DNA of 64,000 nt from Dicaeum eximium (taxonomy: Eukaryota > Chordata > Aves > Passeriformes > Dicaeidae): the NCBI GenBank assembly GCA_013396995.1, contig VWZP01009168.1:124001-188000 (forward strand), read 5' to 3'. The notes below the pieces were generated by a model. The model saw only the letters and a program-made list of their open reading frames with translations. It had not been told where the DNA came from and made no database searches. This document shows positions 54,787 to 64,000 of this stretch, piece by piece. The translations under genes were made by a program, and so were the position numbers. Every line of letters starts with the position of its first letter. Within the stretch, counting starts at the first letter, position 1.

Positions 54787-55609
54787 ATGAGCAGTTATTG
54801 GAAAGTCCTGGGAATTTTCTTACTCTCTCTTCAAAGTGCACTGTCCCTCCAGCCAGCCCAGCCCAGAGTGCTGCTGGTGTCATTTGATGGGTTTCGGTGG
54901 GATTACATCTACAGAGTGTCCACTCCCAATTTTCACTATGCCATGAAGAATGGGGTGCACGTCAGGCAGGTGACAAACGTGTTCATCACGAAGACGTACC
55001 CCAACCACTACACGCTGGTGACCGGGCTCTACGCAGAGAGCCACGGCATCGTCGCTAACGAGATGTATGACCCTGGCCTGAACGAAACCTTCTCCCTGAA
55101 CAAAATGAACACCCACAACTCCAAGTTCTGGGAAGAGGCCAGTCCAATATGGGTGACGAACCAGAGGGAAGGACACAAATCTGGTGCTGCTATGTGGCCT
55201 GGAACAGATGTGAAGATACATGGAGTCTTGCCTACACATTACATGCCCTACAATGAATCTGTTCCCTTTGAAGACAGGGTAGCAAAGCTCATTGACTGGT
55301 TTACATCAGAGGAGCCTATCAACTTTGGTCTCCTGTACTGGGAACAGCCTGATGAGATGGGACACTTTCTGGGCCCAGAAAACCCACTTATGGGAGCGAT
55401 AATCAGTGACATTGACAGAAAACTGGGATATCTCATTTCTGAACTGAAGAAAGCAAAGCTGTGGGATGTGATAAATGTCATAGTCACAAGTGATCACGGA
55501 ATGTCACAGTCATCCTCAGAAAGGCTCATTGAGCTTGATCAGTACGTGAGCAGAGAGCTCTATGAAGTCATCGACCACTCCCCCACAGTAGCCATTTTGC
55601 CAAAAGAAG
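54787..55609 (+). CDS. ENPP5: ENPP5 coding exon 1: signal peptide and most of the NPP catalytic domain
   Basis: This exon encodes residues 1-274 plus one base of Gly275 of ectonucleotide pyrophosphatase/phosphodiesterase 5, a type I membrane ectoenzyme. Residues 1-20 (MSSYWKVLGIFLLSLQSALS) form a signal peptide. The alkaline-phosphatase-fold motifs are present: Asp34 in VSFDGFRWDY, nucleophile Thr70 in FITKTYPNHY, Asn91, Asp189 and His193 in EQPDEMGH, and Asp236-His237 in TSDHGMS. Positions match those known for the NPP4/NPP5 subgroup. N-glycosylation sequons are at Asn99 and Asn156. Residue 71 is Tyr, as in mammalian NPP5, where NPP4 has Phe; I recall a structural study linking a tyrosine substitution near the active site to restricted nucleotide hydrolysis. 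The exon ends G|GTAGGA. It appears intact. Confidence 0.97.
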
Positions 55610-56438
55610 GTAGGAGCTACAGCAGTAACATTCCTGAGGAGGTACTTGAGTATGCAAACTTTATAGACTGAGTTGGTGGTAGCAGCACTGATGGCAGTAG
55701 GACATCAGCCTTGAACAAGGAGTACTTGCAGGATACCTTTGTTCTTTTTGTGGGCTCTGTCAAAAGCCTGGATTAACTTTCAGAAAAGAAAAGGGAGCAA
55801 ATCTGTTTGCTGTTGACTAATATTGCCAAGGATCCTTTAGTCCTTGTGAGAAGTAAGATAATCTAATGGCATTATCAAGGCTGAATGGTGCTCTAGATAG
55901 ATAACACCTGAATGTTACATATCTTGCCTTTCATCAAGATGCTGAAGCCATAGTGGAAGAATTATATTTCAAACTCGAACAGTAAACTGAGAACAGATGG
56001 GGATCTTTGATAAAAAGAAAGCCTGTGTTGGCTATTTGATCAGCTGCCAGCTATTGTAGTTCACTTGAGTTTTTTTCCCTGTCATGCTGAACAGCCAGCC
56101 AGTTATATTCATACCATTTTTATTGAGATAAAGATGGGCAAGAACAATGTTGGAATGGAAATCTGAAATCTGTTTGCAGTCACTGAAGGGTTGCTGAGGT
56201 GTCAGGTGTATGTTTAGTGTCACTAATGCATCTGCTCTTTATTTTGATGATCAAGTACTGTAAACTACTTGGTGCAAAAGTGTAAACCTGGAAAATAACA
56301 CCCCTGCCCATACAAAAAAAAAAAAGTGCTAATTTGGAAGTTGAATTTCAAGGCAGCCTTCTGGAAAAGTGTTTTTAAAGAATTCTGTAACATTTGCATC
56401 AGTAATGGATAGATAGCACTCTGTATTTAATGCCTAAG

Positions 56439-57111
56439 TGTTGGGTTTCTGGTGGAACTGACAAAAGTGGGAACCCCCCCCACCCTCCATGGGCCCTTGG
56501 AGGGAGTTCCCCTTGTGAGTTCTGTGCCAGGTTCCCCTTGTGAGTTCTGTGCCATGAAAAATGGACCAGACTCTTGGTTTCTTGGTCTTTGATCTATTGT
56601 TTATTTTTCTCTTATCAGAAGTCTAGTGCACCAGACTTAGCATACCAGAAAGCAAGGCACAAAATGGGGCTTAGGTACACAGGTTCAAGGGCAATTAAAT
56701 CTATTTAGTCCAATTATCTTCTAAAATGTACTTTGTTTCTACTTTTCTCCCAATAACTTTTATTTGTCCATTCACATAACACCTACACTGAGGCTTTCTC
56801 TAACCAATAACTTTGTGCCACCAACACTGCAGAAAATGGAGCTGAAGAACAAGGAGATGAGAGAACTCCCAAAATTCTCCATCTTGCCTCCTACATACTC
56901 CTGCATTAAAATCCTAAAACCCTAAATTTCTCACCCTGTGATAAGCTACACTACTACATATGGCTATCTAGTTCATGCACCTGTGGATTTTAACTCATCC
57001 CAAAGCCTTGGTAACTTTCTGCAGGGATGAAGGTTAAAAGCAGTGTTCTGCTGAGGATCAGGGCTTCTCAAAACAGGCAGAGAAGTATTCTCTGTGCCCT
57101 GGACTCCAACA
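56439..57111 (-). mobile_element. Solo LTR of an endogenous retrovirus, with 6-bp target-site duplication
   Basis: The 673-bp element begins TGTTGG and ends CCAACA, perfect terminal inverted repeats with the TG...CA ends of LTRs. It is flanked by identical CCTAAG hexamers at 56433-56438 and 57112-57117. A 6-bp duplication is usual for class II (beta/alpha-like) avian retroviruses. On the minus strand there is an AATAAAAG TATA-like box near 56758-56765 and an AATAAA signal at 56600-56605, in the U3-R-U5 order, so the LTR probably reads antisense to ENPP5. No gag, pol or env sequence is present; internal recombination has removed it. A 25-bp duplication lies inside at 56506-56555. Confidence 0.85.
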
Positions 57112-57589
57112 CCTAAGCAGGGAGAGTATTTTGCAGAATTAAGTGACCTGTAAGTGCATGAACAAATGTGTTTTGTCATTTTTAATTTGAAGAATACTCC
57201 AGATTAAAATTGAGTATGCCCAAACTGAGGTTTCTGCTGCCTGAGCACAGGCAGGCCTTGTGGCTGGGTGCTGTTCCTCTGTGGTGATAAAAGAGTCAAG
57301 TTTGGAAGCTACATCCCCATAGAGGCAAACAGGTTGCCCAAGACATTCTCATTAGCAAATAAAGAAGCTATAAAAGTAAACTTAAGTGCTGACACCTCCC
57401 TAATGCAGTAAAGGAGAACTTTAAGATGTGTAACTTGACTCCCCTGTCTGCTAAATGCTGAAAAAAACCAGCATCTCTGCTGCAATTAGATGACAGAATA
57501 GTAAAAAAGCCATTTCAGTGGATTTCAGAAACAGCTTGGATTTGATTTTGCCCAGAGATTCAGGTATTTATTACACTACCAATAAACAA

Positions 57590-57616
57590 GAATTAGTTTT
57601 GAGCACAACTAAAATT
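57590..57616. repeat. First copy of a 27-bp sequence shared between ENPP5 introns
   Basis: GAATTAGTTTTGAGCACAAC and the next seven bases are identical to 60728-60754 about 3.1 kb downstream. No family is recognised. Confidence 0.85.
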
Positions 57617-58077
57617 CTTTCCTTCAGTGGTACCAGATGTGATTTTTATTATAAAACAATGAATTTCATTGTCAGTTCAGTTATGAGCTAATATGTGCTT
57701 AAGAACATAACACTGATTCTTCACCTGTTATTTAATTTGTCTTTCTTAAACCAAGGGAATGGTAAAACTTAGTGAGATTGAGAAAAAGTTTGAATGCTTA
57801 AAAATGCAGCAATTTCTTCTAACTGTTTGGCTGTGTATGCTTCCCCAAGAGATGGATTAAAGCCATTATTTAACCAGGCTGGTGTATTAGTGTGTGTGGG
57901 GAACTAATTAGATGTTTACAAAGAAGGTACCTGTACCACAGCTGGTGATGCTGGCCTTTTTATTGCATTTAAAATAAATGTATTAATTGAAATAATTAGG
58001 GTAAAATCAAGTTTGCTCTATTTGGGGCCTCTCCTCCCTGCCATCCCATATAGAAAGCTAGCATAGCAAAATTAACT

Positions 58078-58127
58078 TTATTACTAATAAAGAAATGCTG
58101 CCTTATTACTAATACAGAAATGCTGCC
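58078..58127. repeat. 25-bp tandem duplication
   Basis: TTATTACTAATAAAGAAATG at 58078 recurs at 58103 with one A-to-C change, exact period 25. Intronic. Confidence 0.85.
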
Positions 58128-59388
58128 TTAGAGTCCCTCTTCATGTTGCTGTAACTATCTCTGATACCTTCACTTTTGCTGTTTCATCTTGACCTTTGTT
58201 TTGTTTCTTAATTTAGTGTTTTGGGGTTTTTTGTGCCAGTTTCACATAAGAAACATTAATGTATTTCCTTCAGAATGCATACATTAATGTATTTTCGTTC
58301 AGAATTTCTATACTGGATGCTAGGAACTGAGGGAGAAAAGGAAGATGGTTTCTTTAGAAACATTGGCCACTTTCTCCCAAATGTTTTTCACTGATATCCG
58401 TTCAAAACTCCATGGATACTGGAAATGGCAGTCTGAAAGGGGCCTGCAGACTCACTGCACTCAGCTGCACGTGTCACACAAGTACCCAAGTCATGGAGCT
58501 GAGGGATTTGGGCTGTAACAGGAGTCTGTTGTGTGCACTCCATGGCTTTCAATAGGAATCTGGCCTTAAGTGGAGGCAGGGAATGAAGAAATTTGGTCAG
58601 ATGTCAATTCCTGAATTTGCTTTTGTGTTCCTGACTGTTTGTTCTGGTTCCTCCATTCTGTGCATTGGTGTTCCAGCCAGCTTGACCAGCTAGTCGTGGC
58701 TCTTCAGTGGCTTTTACTGGAAAGGCAAGCTCAGAAAATGGAAGTAAGCAAATAAAGAATTGGGGGTGGAAAATGCTTATTTATTCAGTGTCAGTAGAGC
58801 TCTTGAGGGTTTGTGCTCACTGTGACTAGGGAAGGGAAAGGAGCAGGCACTGGGAATACAGAGGAGTAGCTCATGCTGTTGGCTGTTATTGAATAATAAA
58901 GGAAAGCAACAAACTGCTTTAAAATAGATGAAAAGTGTCACTTGTCACAACCAGCTAGGTGACAGAATTTGGTCTGGATGCAGCCATTACCTCACAAACA
59001 GGTTTAGGAGGTGTCTTCTTGCTTTCAGGCATTGCACAAAGCTAGGAGTGTTTGGTTCCTTTTCCAGGAGACAGCTGAATGCTTTCTAGCTCATTCCTGT
59101 GAGAAGCTTACATTCTGATAACTGTGAAATGAGGGATTTTTCTAAAATTAGCAAGGCAGTTATTGCTTGGGAATAGGCTGTGAAGTGTGGTGCTGAGGGG
59201 GATCTTACCATGACTGAGGCTCTGGATTTCTCACAGGAACTTCTCTGCACACACTGTGACAATTCTAATTCACTTCTGGGGAAGTGCATTTTGCCCTCTT
59301 CTTTCAGCTGTATTTTAACTACTGATGAGTTCAGTAAACACACTGGTGTGTTTAATTTTTGTCTTTTGTCTCTTTTGTTTGTTTGAAG

Positions 59389-59565
59389 GCAAACTGGATG
59401 AAGTATATGAAGCTTTGGCCAACGCTCATCCCAACATGACTGTGTATAAAAAGGAGGAGATTCCAGATAGATTTCATTACAAACACAACAGTAGAATTCA
59501 GCCCATCTTAGCAGTGGCTGATAAAGGATGGGAAATTGTACGTAACAGGACTGATGGTTTTCTAG
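59389..59565 (+). CDS. ENPP5: ENPP5 coding exon 2
   Basis: This exon encodes the end of Gly275, residues 276-333 and the first base of Val334. It runs from [20 protein letters not shown] to RNRTDGFL. It is 177 nt with donor CTAG|GTAAGT. N-glycosylation sequons are NMT (290) and NRT (327). The KxxxVYEAL...[11 protein letters not shown] segment matches the mammalian NPP5 continuation of the catalytic domain. The apparent ORF around it starts upstream in the intron, where the Met-containing stretch is not exonic. Confidence 0.96.
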
Positions 59566-60925
59566 GTAAGTATTCTGTCTTTACAGTGTTTTGCTCTATC
59601 TTCCAAGGGAGAGACCTTATGTGGTACTTTCTTCGTATCAGCAACCAATGTGCATTTTTTACTTTTTTTAAGGCTAGGAGGGAAAACTAAAGTGTGGGAA
59701 AGTGTGTGAATAGGGGAAGCACCCTACTGTTAGAGGAGGAGGATCTGCACTTACTGTTTCCTTAAACATTAAACTTACTGAGATAAGATCAATCACATGT
59801 TTTAGTGGCCCCATACTTGTGGTGTTTCAGGATATACCAAACCAACAAGCACTTCCTGAGAGATTAAAAAAGAAAGTCGTAACTGAATGTGTTGAGTAGA
59901 GTGTGAATAGGGCTGTTTTATCATGTTTCACTTATTTACTGGAGTAGGGTTGAATTGGAAAACACTAGAACATTTTCTGAAAGTTCTCAGCTTATGTGGG
60001 TGCTACACTTAGAGTAGCCTCATTCTATTGCTACAAAGAGTCCTTGGATATTGTGTTACTGCACACTGGTGATTTTTATTTGCCTTGGAAGAAAAAATGC
60101 ATCCTAGGTCATGTGGAAGAATAAAACTCCCAACACTTTCAAGTTTCTCACCTTGCAGTTTTGAGATTTATTATAGGTAGCATGGAGACAGTGAACTGTA
60201 ACTTCTTGGTAACCTAAAATGCAGGTGTTATATGGTCAGTTCTTACATTTCTAATTGAGAACCTTTTGAACTTTGCTGCTTGTCATGAACCTGAAGAGTG
60301 TTATCAACAAGAGTTAACAAGATTTTCAGTAGCTGCAGAGTGCACCTTCTTGTTCCTGTATGTTTGACACATTCCCAATTTTTAATGCCCCTGTCAGGAA
60401 TGGGCAGTGGACACCCACCAGTGAGTTCTTCCTTGTTGAGGAGTTGATGGTGCACAAAATTGGACAAAATGTCAAAGTGTCTCCCTGGAGTCACATGGAC
60501 AGTCTGACTCTACATTTTTTCTTTTTTAATTTTCTTGAAAAGATCTGGACCGGTTGCAAAGAAAGTTGGAGTTTTACCTTGAGGAAAATCAAGGAAGTTT
60601 GGGTGTACACAGTGAGCCATTGACAATGCTGTTACTGCCATGAGCTCACTCTTTTTTCCCCTCTTTGTTAAATAGTACTCTCTGTTTTGGGTTTTTTAGG
60701 TATTTTCTCTTTGTAGCTCTGAGACTTGAATTAGTTTTGAGCACAACTAAAATTTGTGCTCAAATTTTATTTGCTAGGAGACATTAGTGCTGTCAATCAA
60801 AACAATTCTTCTAAACCTCTCTAAGGATGGCCGTGCCTCTTCTGCATTCTGCTAATTCTAGGAAAATGTTCAATCCTTGTTTTGCAACTTTGGGATATTG
60901 ACCTTTATCTATCTTTTATTTCTAG
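59566..60925 (+). other. ENPP5: ENPP5 intron 3
   Basis: Donor GTAAGT, acceptor ATTTCTAG; phase 1. It is unique sequence with short chance ORFs. The second copy of the 27-bp element and its hairpin are at 60728-60764. I see no other repeat or exon. Confidence 0.9.
60728..60764. repeat. Second 27-bp copy, extended into a perfect hairpin
   Basis: Positions 60728-60754 repeat 57590-57616. Here TTTGAGCACAA (60736-60746) is followed after seven bases by its exact reverse complement TTGTGCTCAAA (60754-60764). Confidence 0.85.
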
Positions 60926-61296
60926 TTGGTAATCATGGATATGACAACACTGTACCAGAAATGCATCCCATTTTTTTGGCAGTTGGGCCTGCTTTCAGAA
61001 AGAATGCCACCAAACAATTCATGAATGCTACGGACTTGTACCCCTTACTGTGCCATCTGCTTGGCATCAACCCACTGCCCAACAATGGTTCCTTCAATGC
61101 TGTGAAGGATATACTTGCTGAGGAAGTTCCTGGAGCCCGTGGAGCAGATTCCTACTCCACTGTTGTGGGAGTCTTCCTGGGCAGCTTGCTTGTTTTGGTT
61201 TTTACTGCAGTTTTTGTTAAGCATTTTGTCCTTGCCCAAGCAAATTCCATGCAAATCCGACACACTGAAGCTGCCCAGCCCCTGCTGCAAGATTAA
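60926..61296 (+). CDS. ENPP5: ENPP5 coding exon 3: third metal ligand, membrane anchor and stop
   Basis: This exon completes Val334 and encodes residues 335-456 followed by TAA. GNHGYDN (335-341) supplies His337, the last metal ligand of the NPP active site. MHPIFLAVGPAFRKN and NATDLYPLLCHLLGI continue the domain. Sequons occur at Asn360, Asn367 and Asn387. A transmembrane segment spans about 411-433 (STVVGVFLGSLLVLVFTAVF), followed by a short cytosolic tail ending AAQPLLQD, almost the mammalian C-terminus. The juxtamembrane stalk (about 397-410) is shorter than in human NPP5, which explains a total of 456 residues versus 477 as I recall it. The three exons join without a frameshift. Confidence 0.97.
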
Positions 61297-61349
61297 TAAC
61301 ACCTGGGATTATTTTCTGTTTGAGGCTTAAAGTAAGCCTATACAAAGAA

Positions 61350-61355
61350 AATAAA
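61350..61355 (+). terminator. ENPP5: Proximal candidate poly(A) signal (ENPP5)
   Basis: Canonical AATAAA 54 bp after the stop; the downstream element is GTGGAGGTGGATT-like. It would give a very short 3' UTR. Confidence 0.4.
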
Positions 61356-62506
61356 CAGTGGAGGTGGATTAGCATGAATATGTGGAATGAAAGGAGATGG
61401 ATGTTGATCCATTGGTACTCTGGGGCATGTACAGACCAGGGATGGAGAGAGAGCATGTTCCTGTTTCACACTGCAGCCACTTCATCTTCCAGGGCTTGAA
61501 GATATCCTAGGGAAACCTGGGAAGCTCTGTGTATATCTAGACCTGTAGTGACAATAGACCTCAGATATCTTATTATGGCTATTTTTAGGGAAATAACATC
61601 AACTGGGGTGCACTTCACAGACTATTAAATGGTGATTTGATTTCTCACCCTCTTTTTTGTTTTAATCTTTGAGGGTTTTTTTGAGTCTCTGATGTTAACA
61701 AGTCACTGAATGGTACTAAACTTCTTTGTTAGTGTTTTTCTTCCCTGCCCAAGGAAGCTTTTGCATGGATCGCCATTACAGATAACTTGGTGGGTTAAAT
61801 CCTGCAGGAAAGAACATTATTATTCAGCTAGGTCACGCAGTGCTAGGTGTCTAAGTTTAGATTACATATATTTCTTCAAATTACTGTGTTAACTGTAGCC
61901 CCAAAATACAAATCTTAAGTGGTATTGCCTTTAGCAATCAGCATTAAACTGCTTGATTCTTAATGTTTTAAGACTTTATTTAAGTAAATATAGGTTTTTA
62001 CCACTTTAGATATGATTTCATGTAAATGTAGGTCTTTACTTTTTTCTATTTCCTGTACACTGCACTAAAATTTTAAGAATTCCATGCAGCTGGCAGGATA
62101 AAGACACATACAAGCAATATATCCAAATGGATATACATTTAGAGTTTTTTCTCTTTCTGTGGTACTAAGGGAGGTGAGTAAGTTAAGGAACAAGGATGCT
62201 CAGGCTGGTTTCAGAGTGTTGTCAGGCTTGTCCCTGGTCTGCTACTGGAGATTCTGAGTTTGACTTGTGCTTTATCTGCTTTGTCTGGGTTGGCCTTGGA
62301 ATGGGATGATCAGGATTACACACGCAGTTTAAGGGGCAGCTGTATAAATCTCAAGCCATATATGTTCTTATATCTGAAAAAGCACACTTTAATAATAAAA
62401 AAAGGTGTAAGACTGGAGTTTATTTTTCCAGAGGAAAACCTCTGTCAGGGAAAAATATTAATTCTGAGTTAACAAAGGTACATATTCTCATTCTTTTGTA
62501 TGTGGC

Positions 62507-62512
62507 AATAAA
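62507..62512 (+). terminator. ENPP5: Distal candidate poly(A) signal (ENPP5)
   Basis: Canonical AATAAA with a strong U/GU-rich downstream element (TGTAGTTGTG, then TCTTTTGTGAG) about 15-40 bases on. It is the best-formed candidate of those seen. Confidence 0.6.
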
Positions 62513-62530
62513 TCTTCTTGCTAGTGTAGT

Positions 62531-64000
62531 TGTGAAGGTCTTTTGTGAGCTCACTTAAATGGTGAGAATCTGCTGACTAAAGTTTGTATGAAAAATGTTC
62601 TGAAGTGAGAAAAGTTGTCTATTGTCAGACTTCTCCCCTTCTCCCCATGAGATGATTCTCAGTATCTCTGAGATATTTCTCAGTACTCTGTTGCTGAGTA
62701 CAATGCCTGAAGGAGAAAGAAACTTTCAAAATTAGTGCAGAAGTAGCAGACTGGGTATTTTTAAATGCAATTTATGTCTGTATCCACAGCCCCCAGCAGA
62801 GGGCAAGGATGGGAGCACCTTGGCTTTGGATGTGCTCTGCCAAACCAAGGGCATGACAGTCAGTACTGCAAGGGGAGGGTACAAAATTCCTTTTGCTGGG
62901 CTAAATTCCAGACTTAATGAAGACCTGTTGTGTTGCTCTGTGATGGCAGGGGCACTTGCTGAGCACCAAGCTGTCTTGCAGACAGATGTGGACATTTCCA
63001 GAGGCCACATTTGGGTGCAGCAAATGCTTCAGAGAGAAGGCAGTGAAATAGCCCAACTTAAGGGCTATGCTGAAAGTTCAGCTGTAATAGTAGCTTTAGG
63101 AAGGCAGGAAAAATGCAGGTCTGTTGAAAGACAGCCCTTGATTTGGGGGATGTATACAAAATCTGTGGACTCCAGCTGACTCAGTGCTGTTACTGTGCTG
63201 TGAACTGCCTTCTTTTCCTGCATGGCCATTTTCTTAAGAAAACACTGAAGGAAAAGGTCTGTAAGGCTGATTCTTAGTGCAGCTGGCTCTTAGCTGTGCC
63301 TGAGGTTGAATTTGCTGGCACATGTAAATCTGAGTGTTTCAGGGGCTCCAGCTGAACCACGACACCAGTAACGTGTTCCCAACAGTTTTCAAAGACCAAG
63401 GAAGTCTGAGCACAAAACCCAAACCTCTGAGTCATTACTAATCCCTTCCCTAACCATCTTCCAAAAAGTGGATGGCACACAGCAAACTGATGCACTGAGT
63501 CCACCTTTTCTTACTTATTTGCAGCTTAAAAATGAATTGTAGCACAACCATATTGTGTGTTTAAAGGAAGATCTGCAGGCTTTGATAAGGCAATAACAGT
63601 GACACTTGTCACAATGCCATAACCCTCACCTGTAGCTTCTGCACTTTGGAACATGTTGCTTTAGTAGAAATTCTTCTTATTGCAGTCATTTCATAGCAGT
63701 GATTGTGGCAGATGTAAAAATAACTGGGTTGTAATCTCAGAGCTTTTCCTTAAACCCTGCTTTAATTGTGGCAAGTGTAGTTCCATCATCAGCCAAAGTG
63801 ACCCTTGATTTTTAAGGAGGGGGCAAGGTTTGTCAGTATTGATCAGTCATTTGGGACTTAGATTTACCTGCCCAAATATGCAACAAGGATAGAGCAGTAG
63901 GTTTCCCCCAGCAAAGGGTTTGTAACAGTAATACTCAGAATAGGCTGGGGACACAAATGTGAGAATTGCTGATGTCATTGTTCTGTATTGCACTGTGAGG
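62531..64000. other. Intergenic sequence downstream of ENPP5
   Basis: No exon, repeat or RNA gene is recognisable. A + strand ORF of 119 codons at 62820-63179 and a minus-strand ORF at 63274-63504 have no domain and no splice or codon evidence. In human, ENPP4 is the next neighbour, but none of its sequence appears before the window ends. Confidence 0.65.

Larger units (their letters stand above)
55610..59388 (+). other. ENPP5: ENPP5 intron 2 (first intron within the coding region)
   Basis: Donor GTAGGA, acceptor TTTGTTTGAAG; the intron interrupts Gly275 after its first base. It contains a solo LTR (56439-57111), a 25-bp tandem duplication at 58078-58127 and a run of 13 A near 56317-56329. 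Other stretches (55,700-56,430 and 58,200-59,380) are unique with only short chance ORFs. The exon 1 frame continues open for 20 codons into the intron (stop at 55669). Confidence 0.93.
61297..62530 (+). other. ENPP5: Probable ENPP5 3' UTR
   Basis: The sequence after the stop codon is unique and AT-rich, with several candidate poly(A) signals: AATAAA at 61350-61355, ATTAAA near 61943, AATAAA near 62393 and AATAAA at 62507-62512. Short ORFs here have no domain. Which end is used is not determined. Confidence 0.6.

Noticed and set aside
62820..63179. 119-codon + strand ORF downstream of ENPP5
   Set aside because: No recognisable domain, no flanking splice or promoter signal, and lengths of this order occur by chance throughout the window.

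Overview
This is a window of a vertebrate nuclear genome, most likely a bird. It is AT-rich and almost entirely non-coding, and its genes are split by long GT-AG introns. The interspersed repeats are dominated by truncated 3' ends of CR1 LINEs in both orientations, which is typical of birds. The species cannot be named from the sequence. Exon-by-exon translation gives two genes, both on the + strand: RCAN2 (regulator of calcineurin 2) followed by ENPP5 (ectonucleotide pyrophosphatase/phosphodiesterase family member 5). From memory, RCAN2 and ENPP5 are also same-strand neighbours in human, so this looks like ordinary conserved synteny.

Layout: 1-8300 is AT-rich non-coding DNA without recognisable repeats. 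It is 5' flank, or intron of a longer RCAN2 isoform. Around 7800-8530 lie AP-1/MARE and CRE-like sites, then a proximal RCAN2 first exon with its start at 8781. RCAN2 intron 1 (8868-34593) holds nine of the CR1 fragments, several minisatellites and a perfect everted repeat of nuclear-receptor half-sites. Coding exons follow at 34594-34767, 37440-37611 and 44584-44744. They join in frame to a 197-residue protein, the length I recall for a mammalian RCAN2 isoform. A CR1-free stretch of about 6 kb after the stop is the probable 3' UTR, with candidate poly(A) signals near 48.5, 48.6 and 51.0 kb.

The intergenic part (about 51-53 kb) ends in a CR1 whose 3' tail runs directly into a CpG-rich block. 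That block is the likely ENPP5 promoter with a non-coding first exon (splice donor at 53167/53168). ENPP5 coding exons are 54787-55609, 59389-55565-style single exon at 59389-59565, and 60926-61296. They encode 456 residues with a signal peptide, a complete set of NPP metal-binding and nucleophile residues, and a C-terminal membrane anchor. ENPP5 intron 2 contains a clean solo LTR (56439-57111) with a 6-bp target-site duplication. The remainder to 64000 is 3' UTR and intergenic sequence.

The two genes are not known to act together. RCAN2 is a cytosolic modulator of the phosphatase calcineurin, and ENPP5 is a membrane-anchored ectoenzyme. I found no undescribed multi-gene system. The most interesting signals are regulatory and repeat-derived: an everted hormone-receptor repeat in RCAN2 intron 1, a CpG/NRF1/CCAAT/CRE cluster in RCAN2 intron 3, a CR1 ending just upstream of an RCAN2 splice acceptor, and a CR1 tail that has merged with the ENPP5 CpG island.
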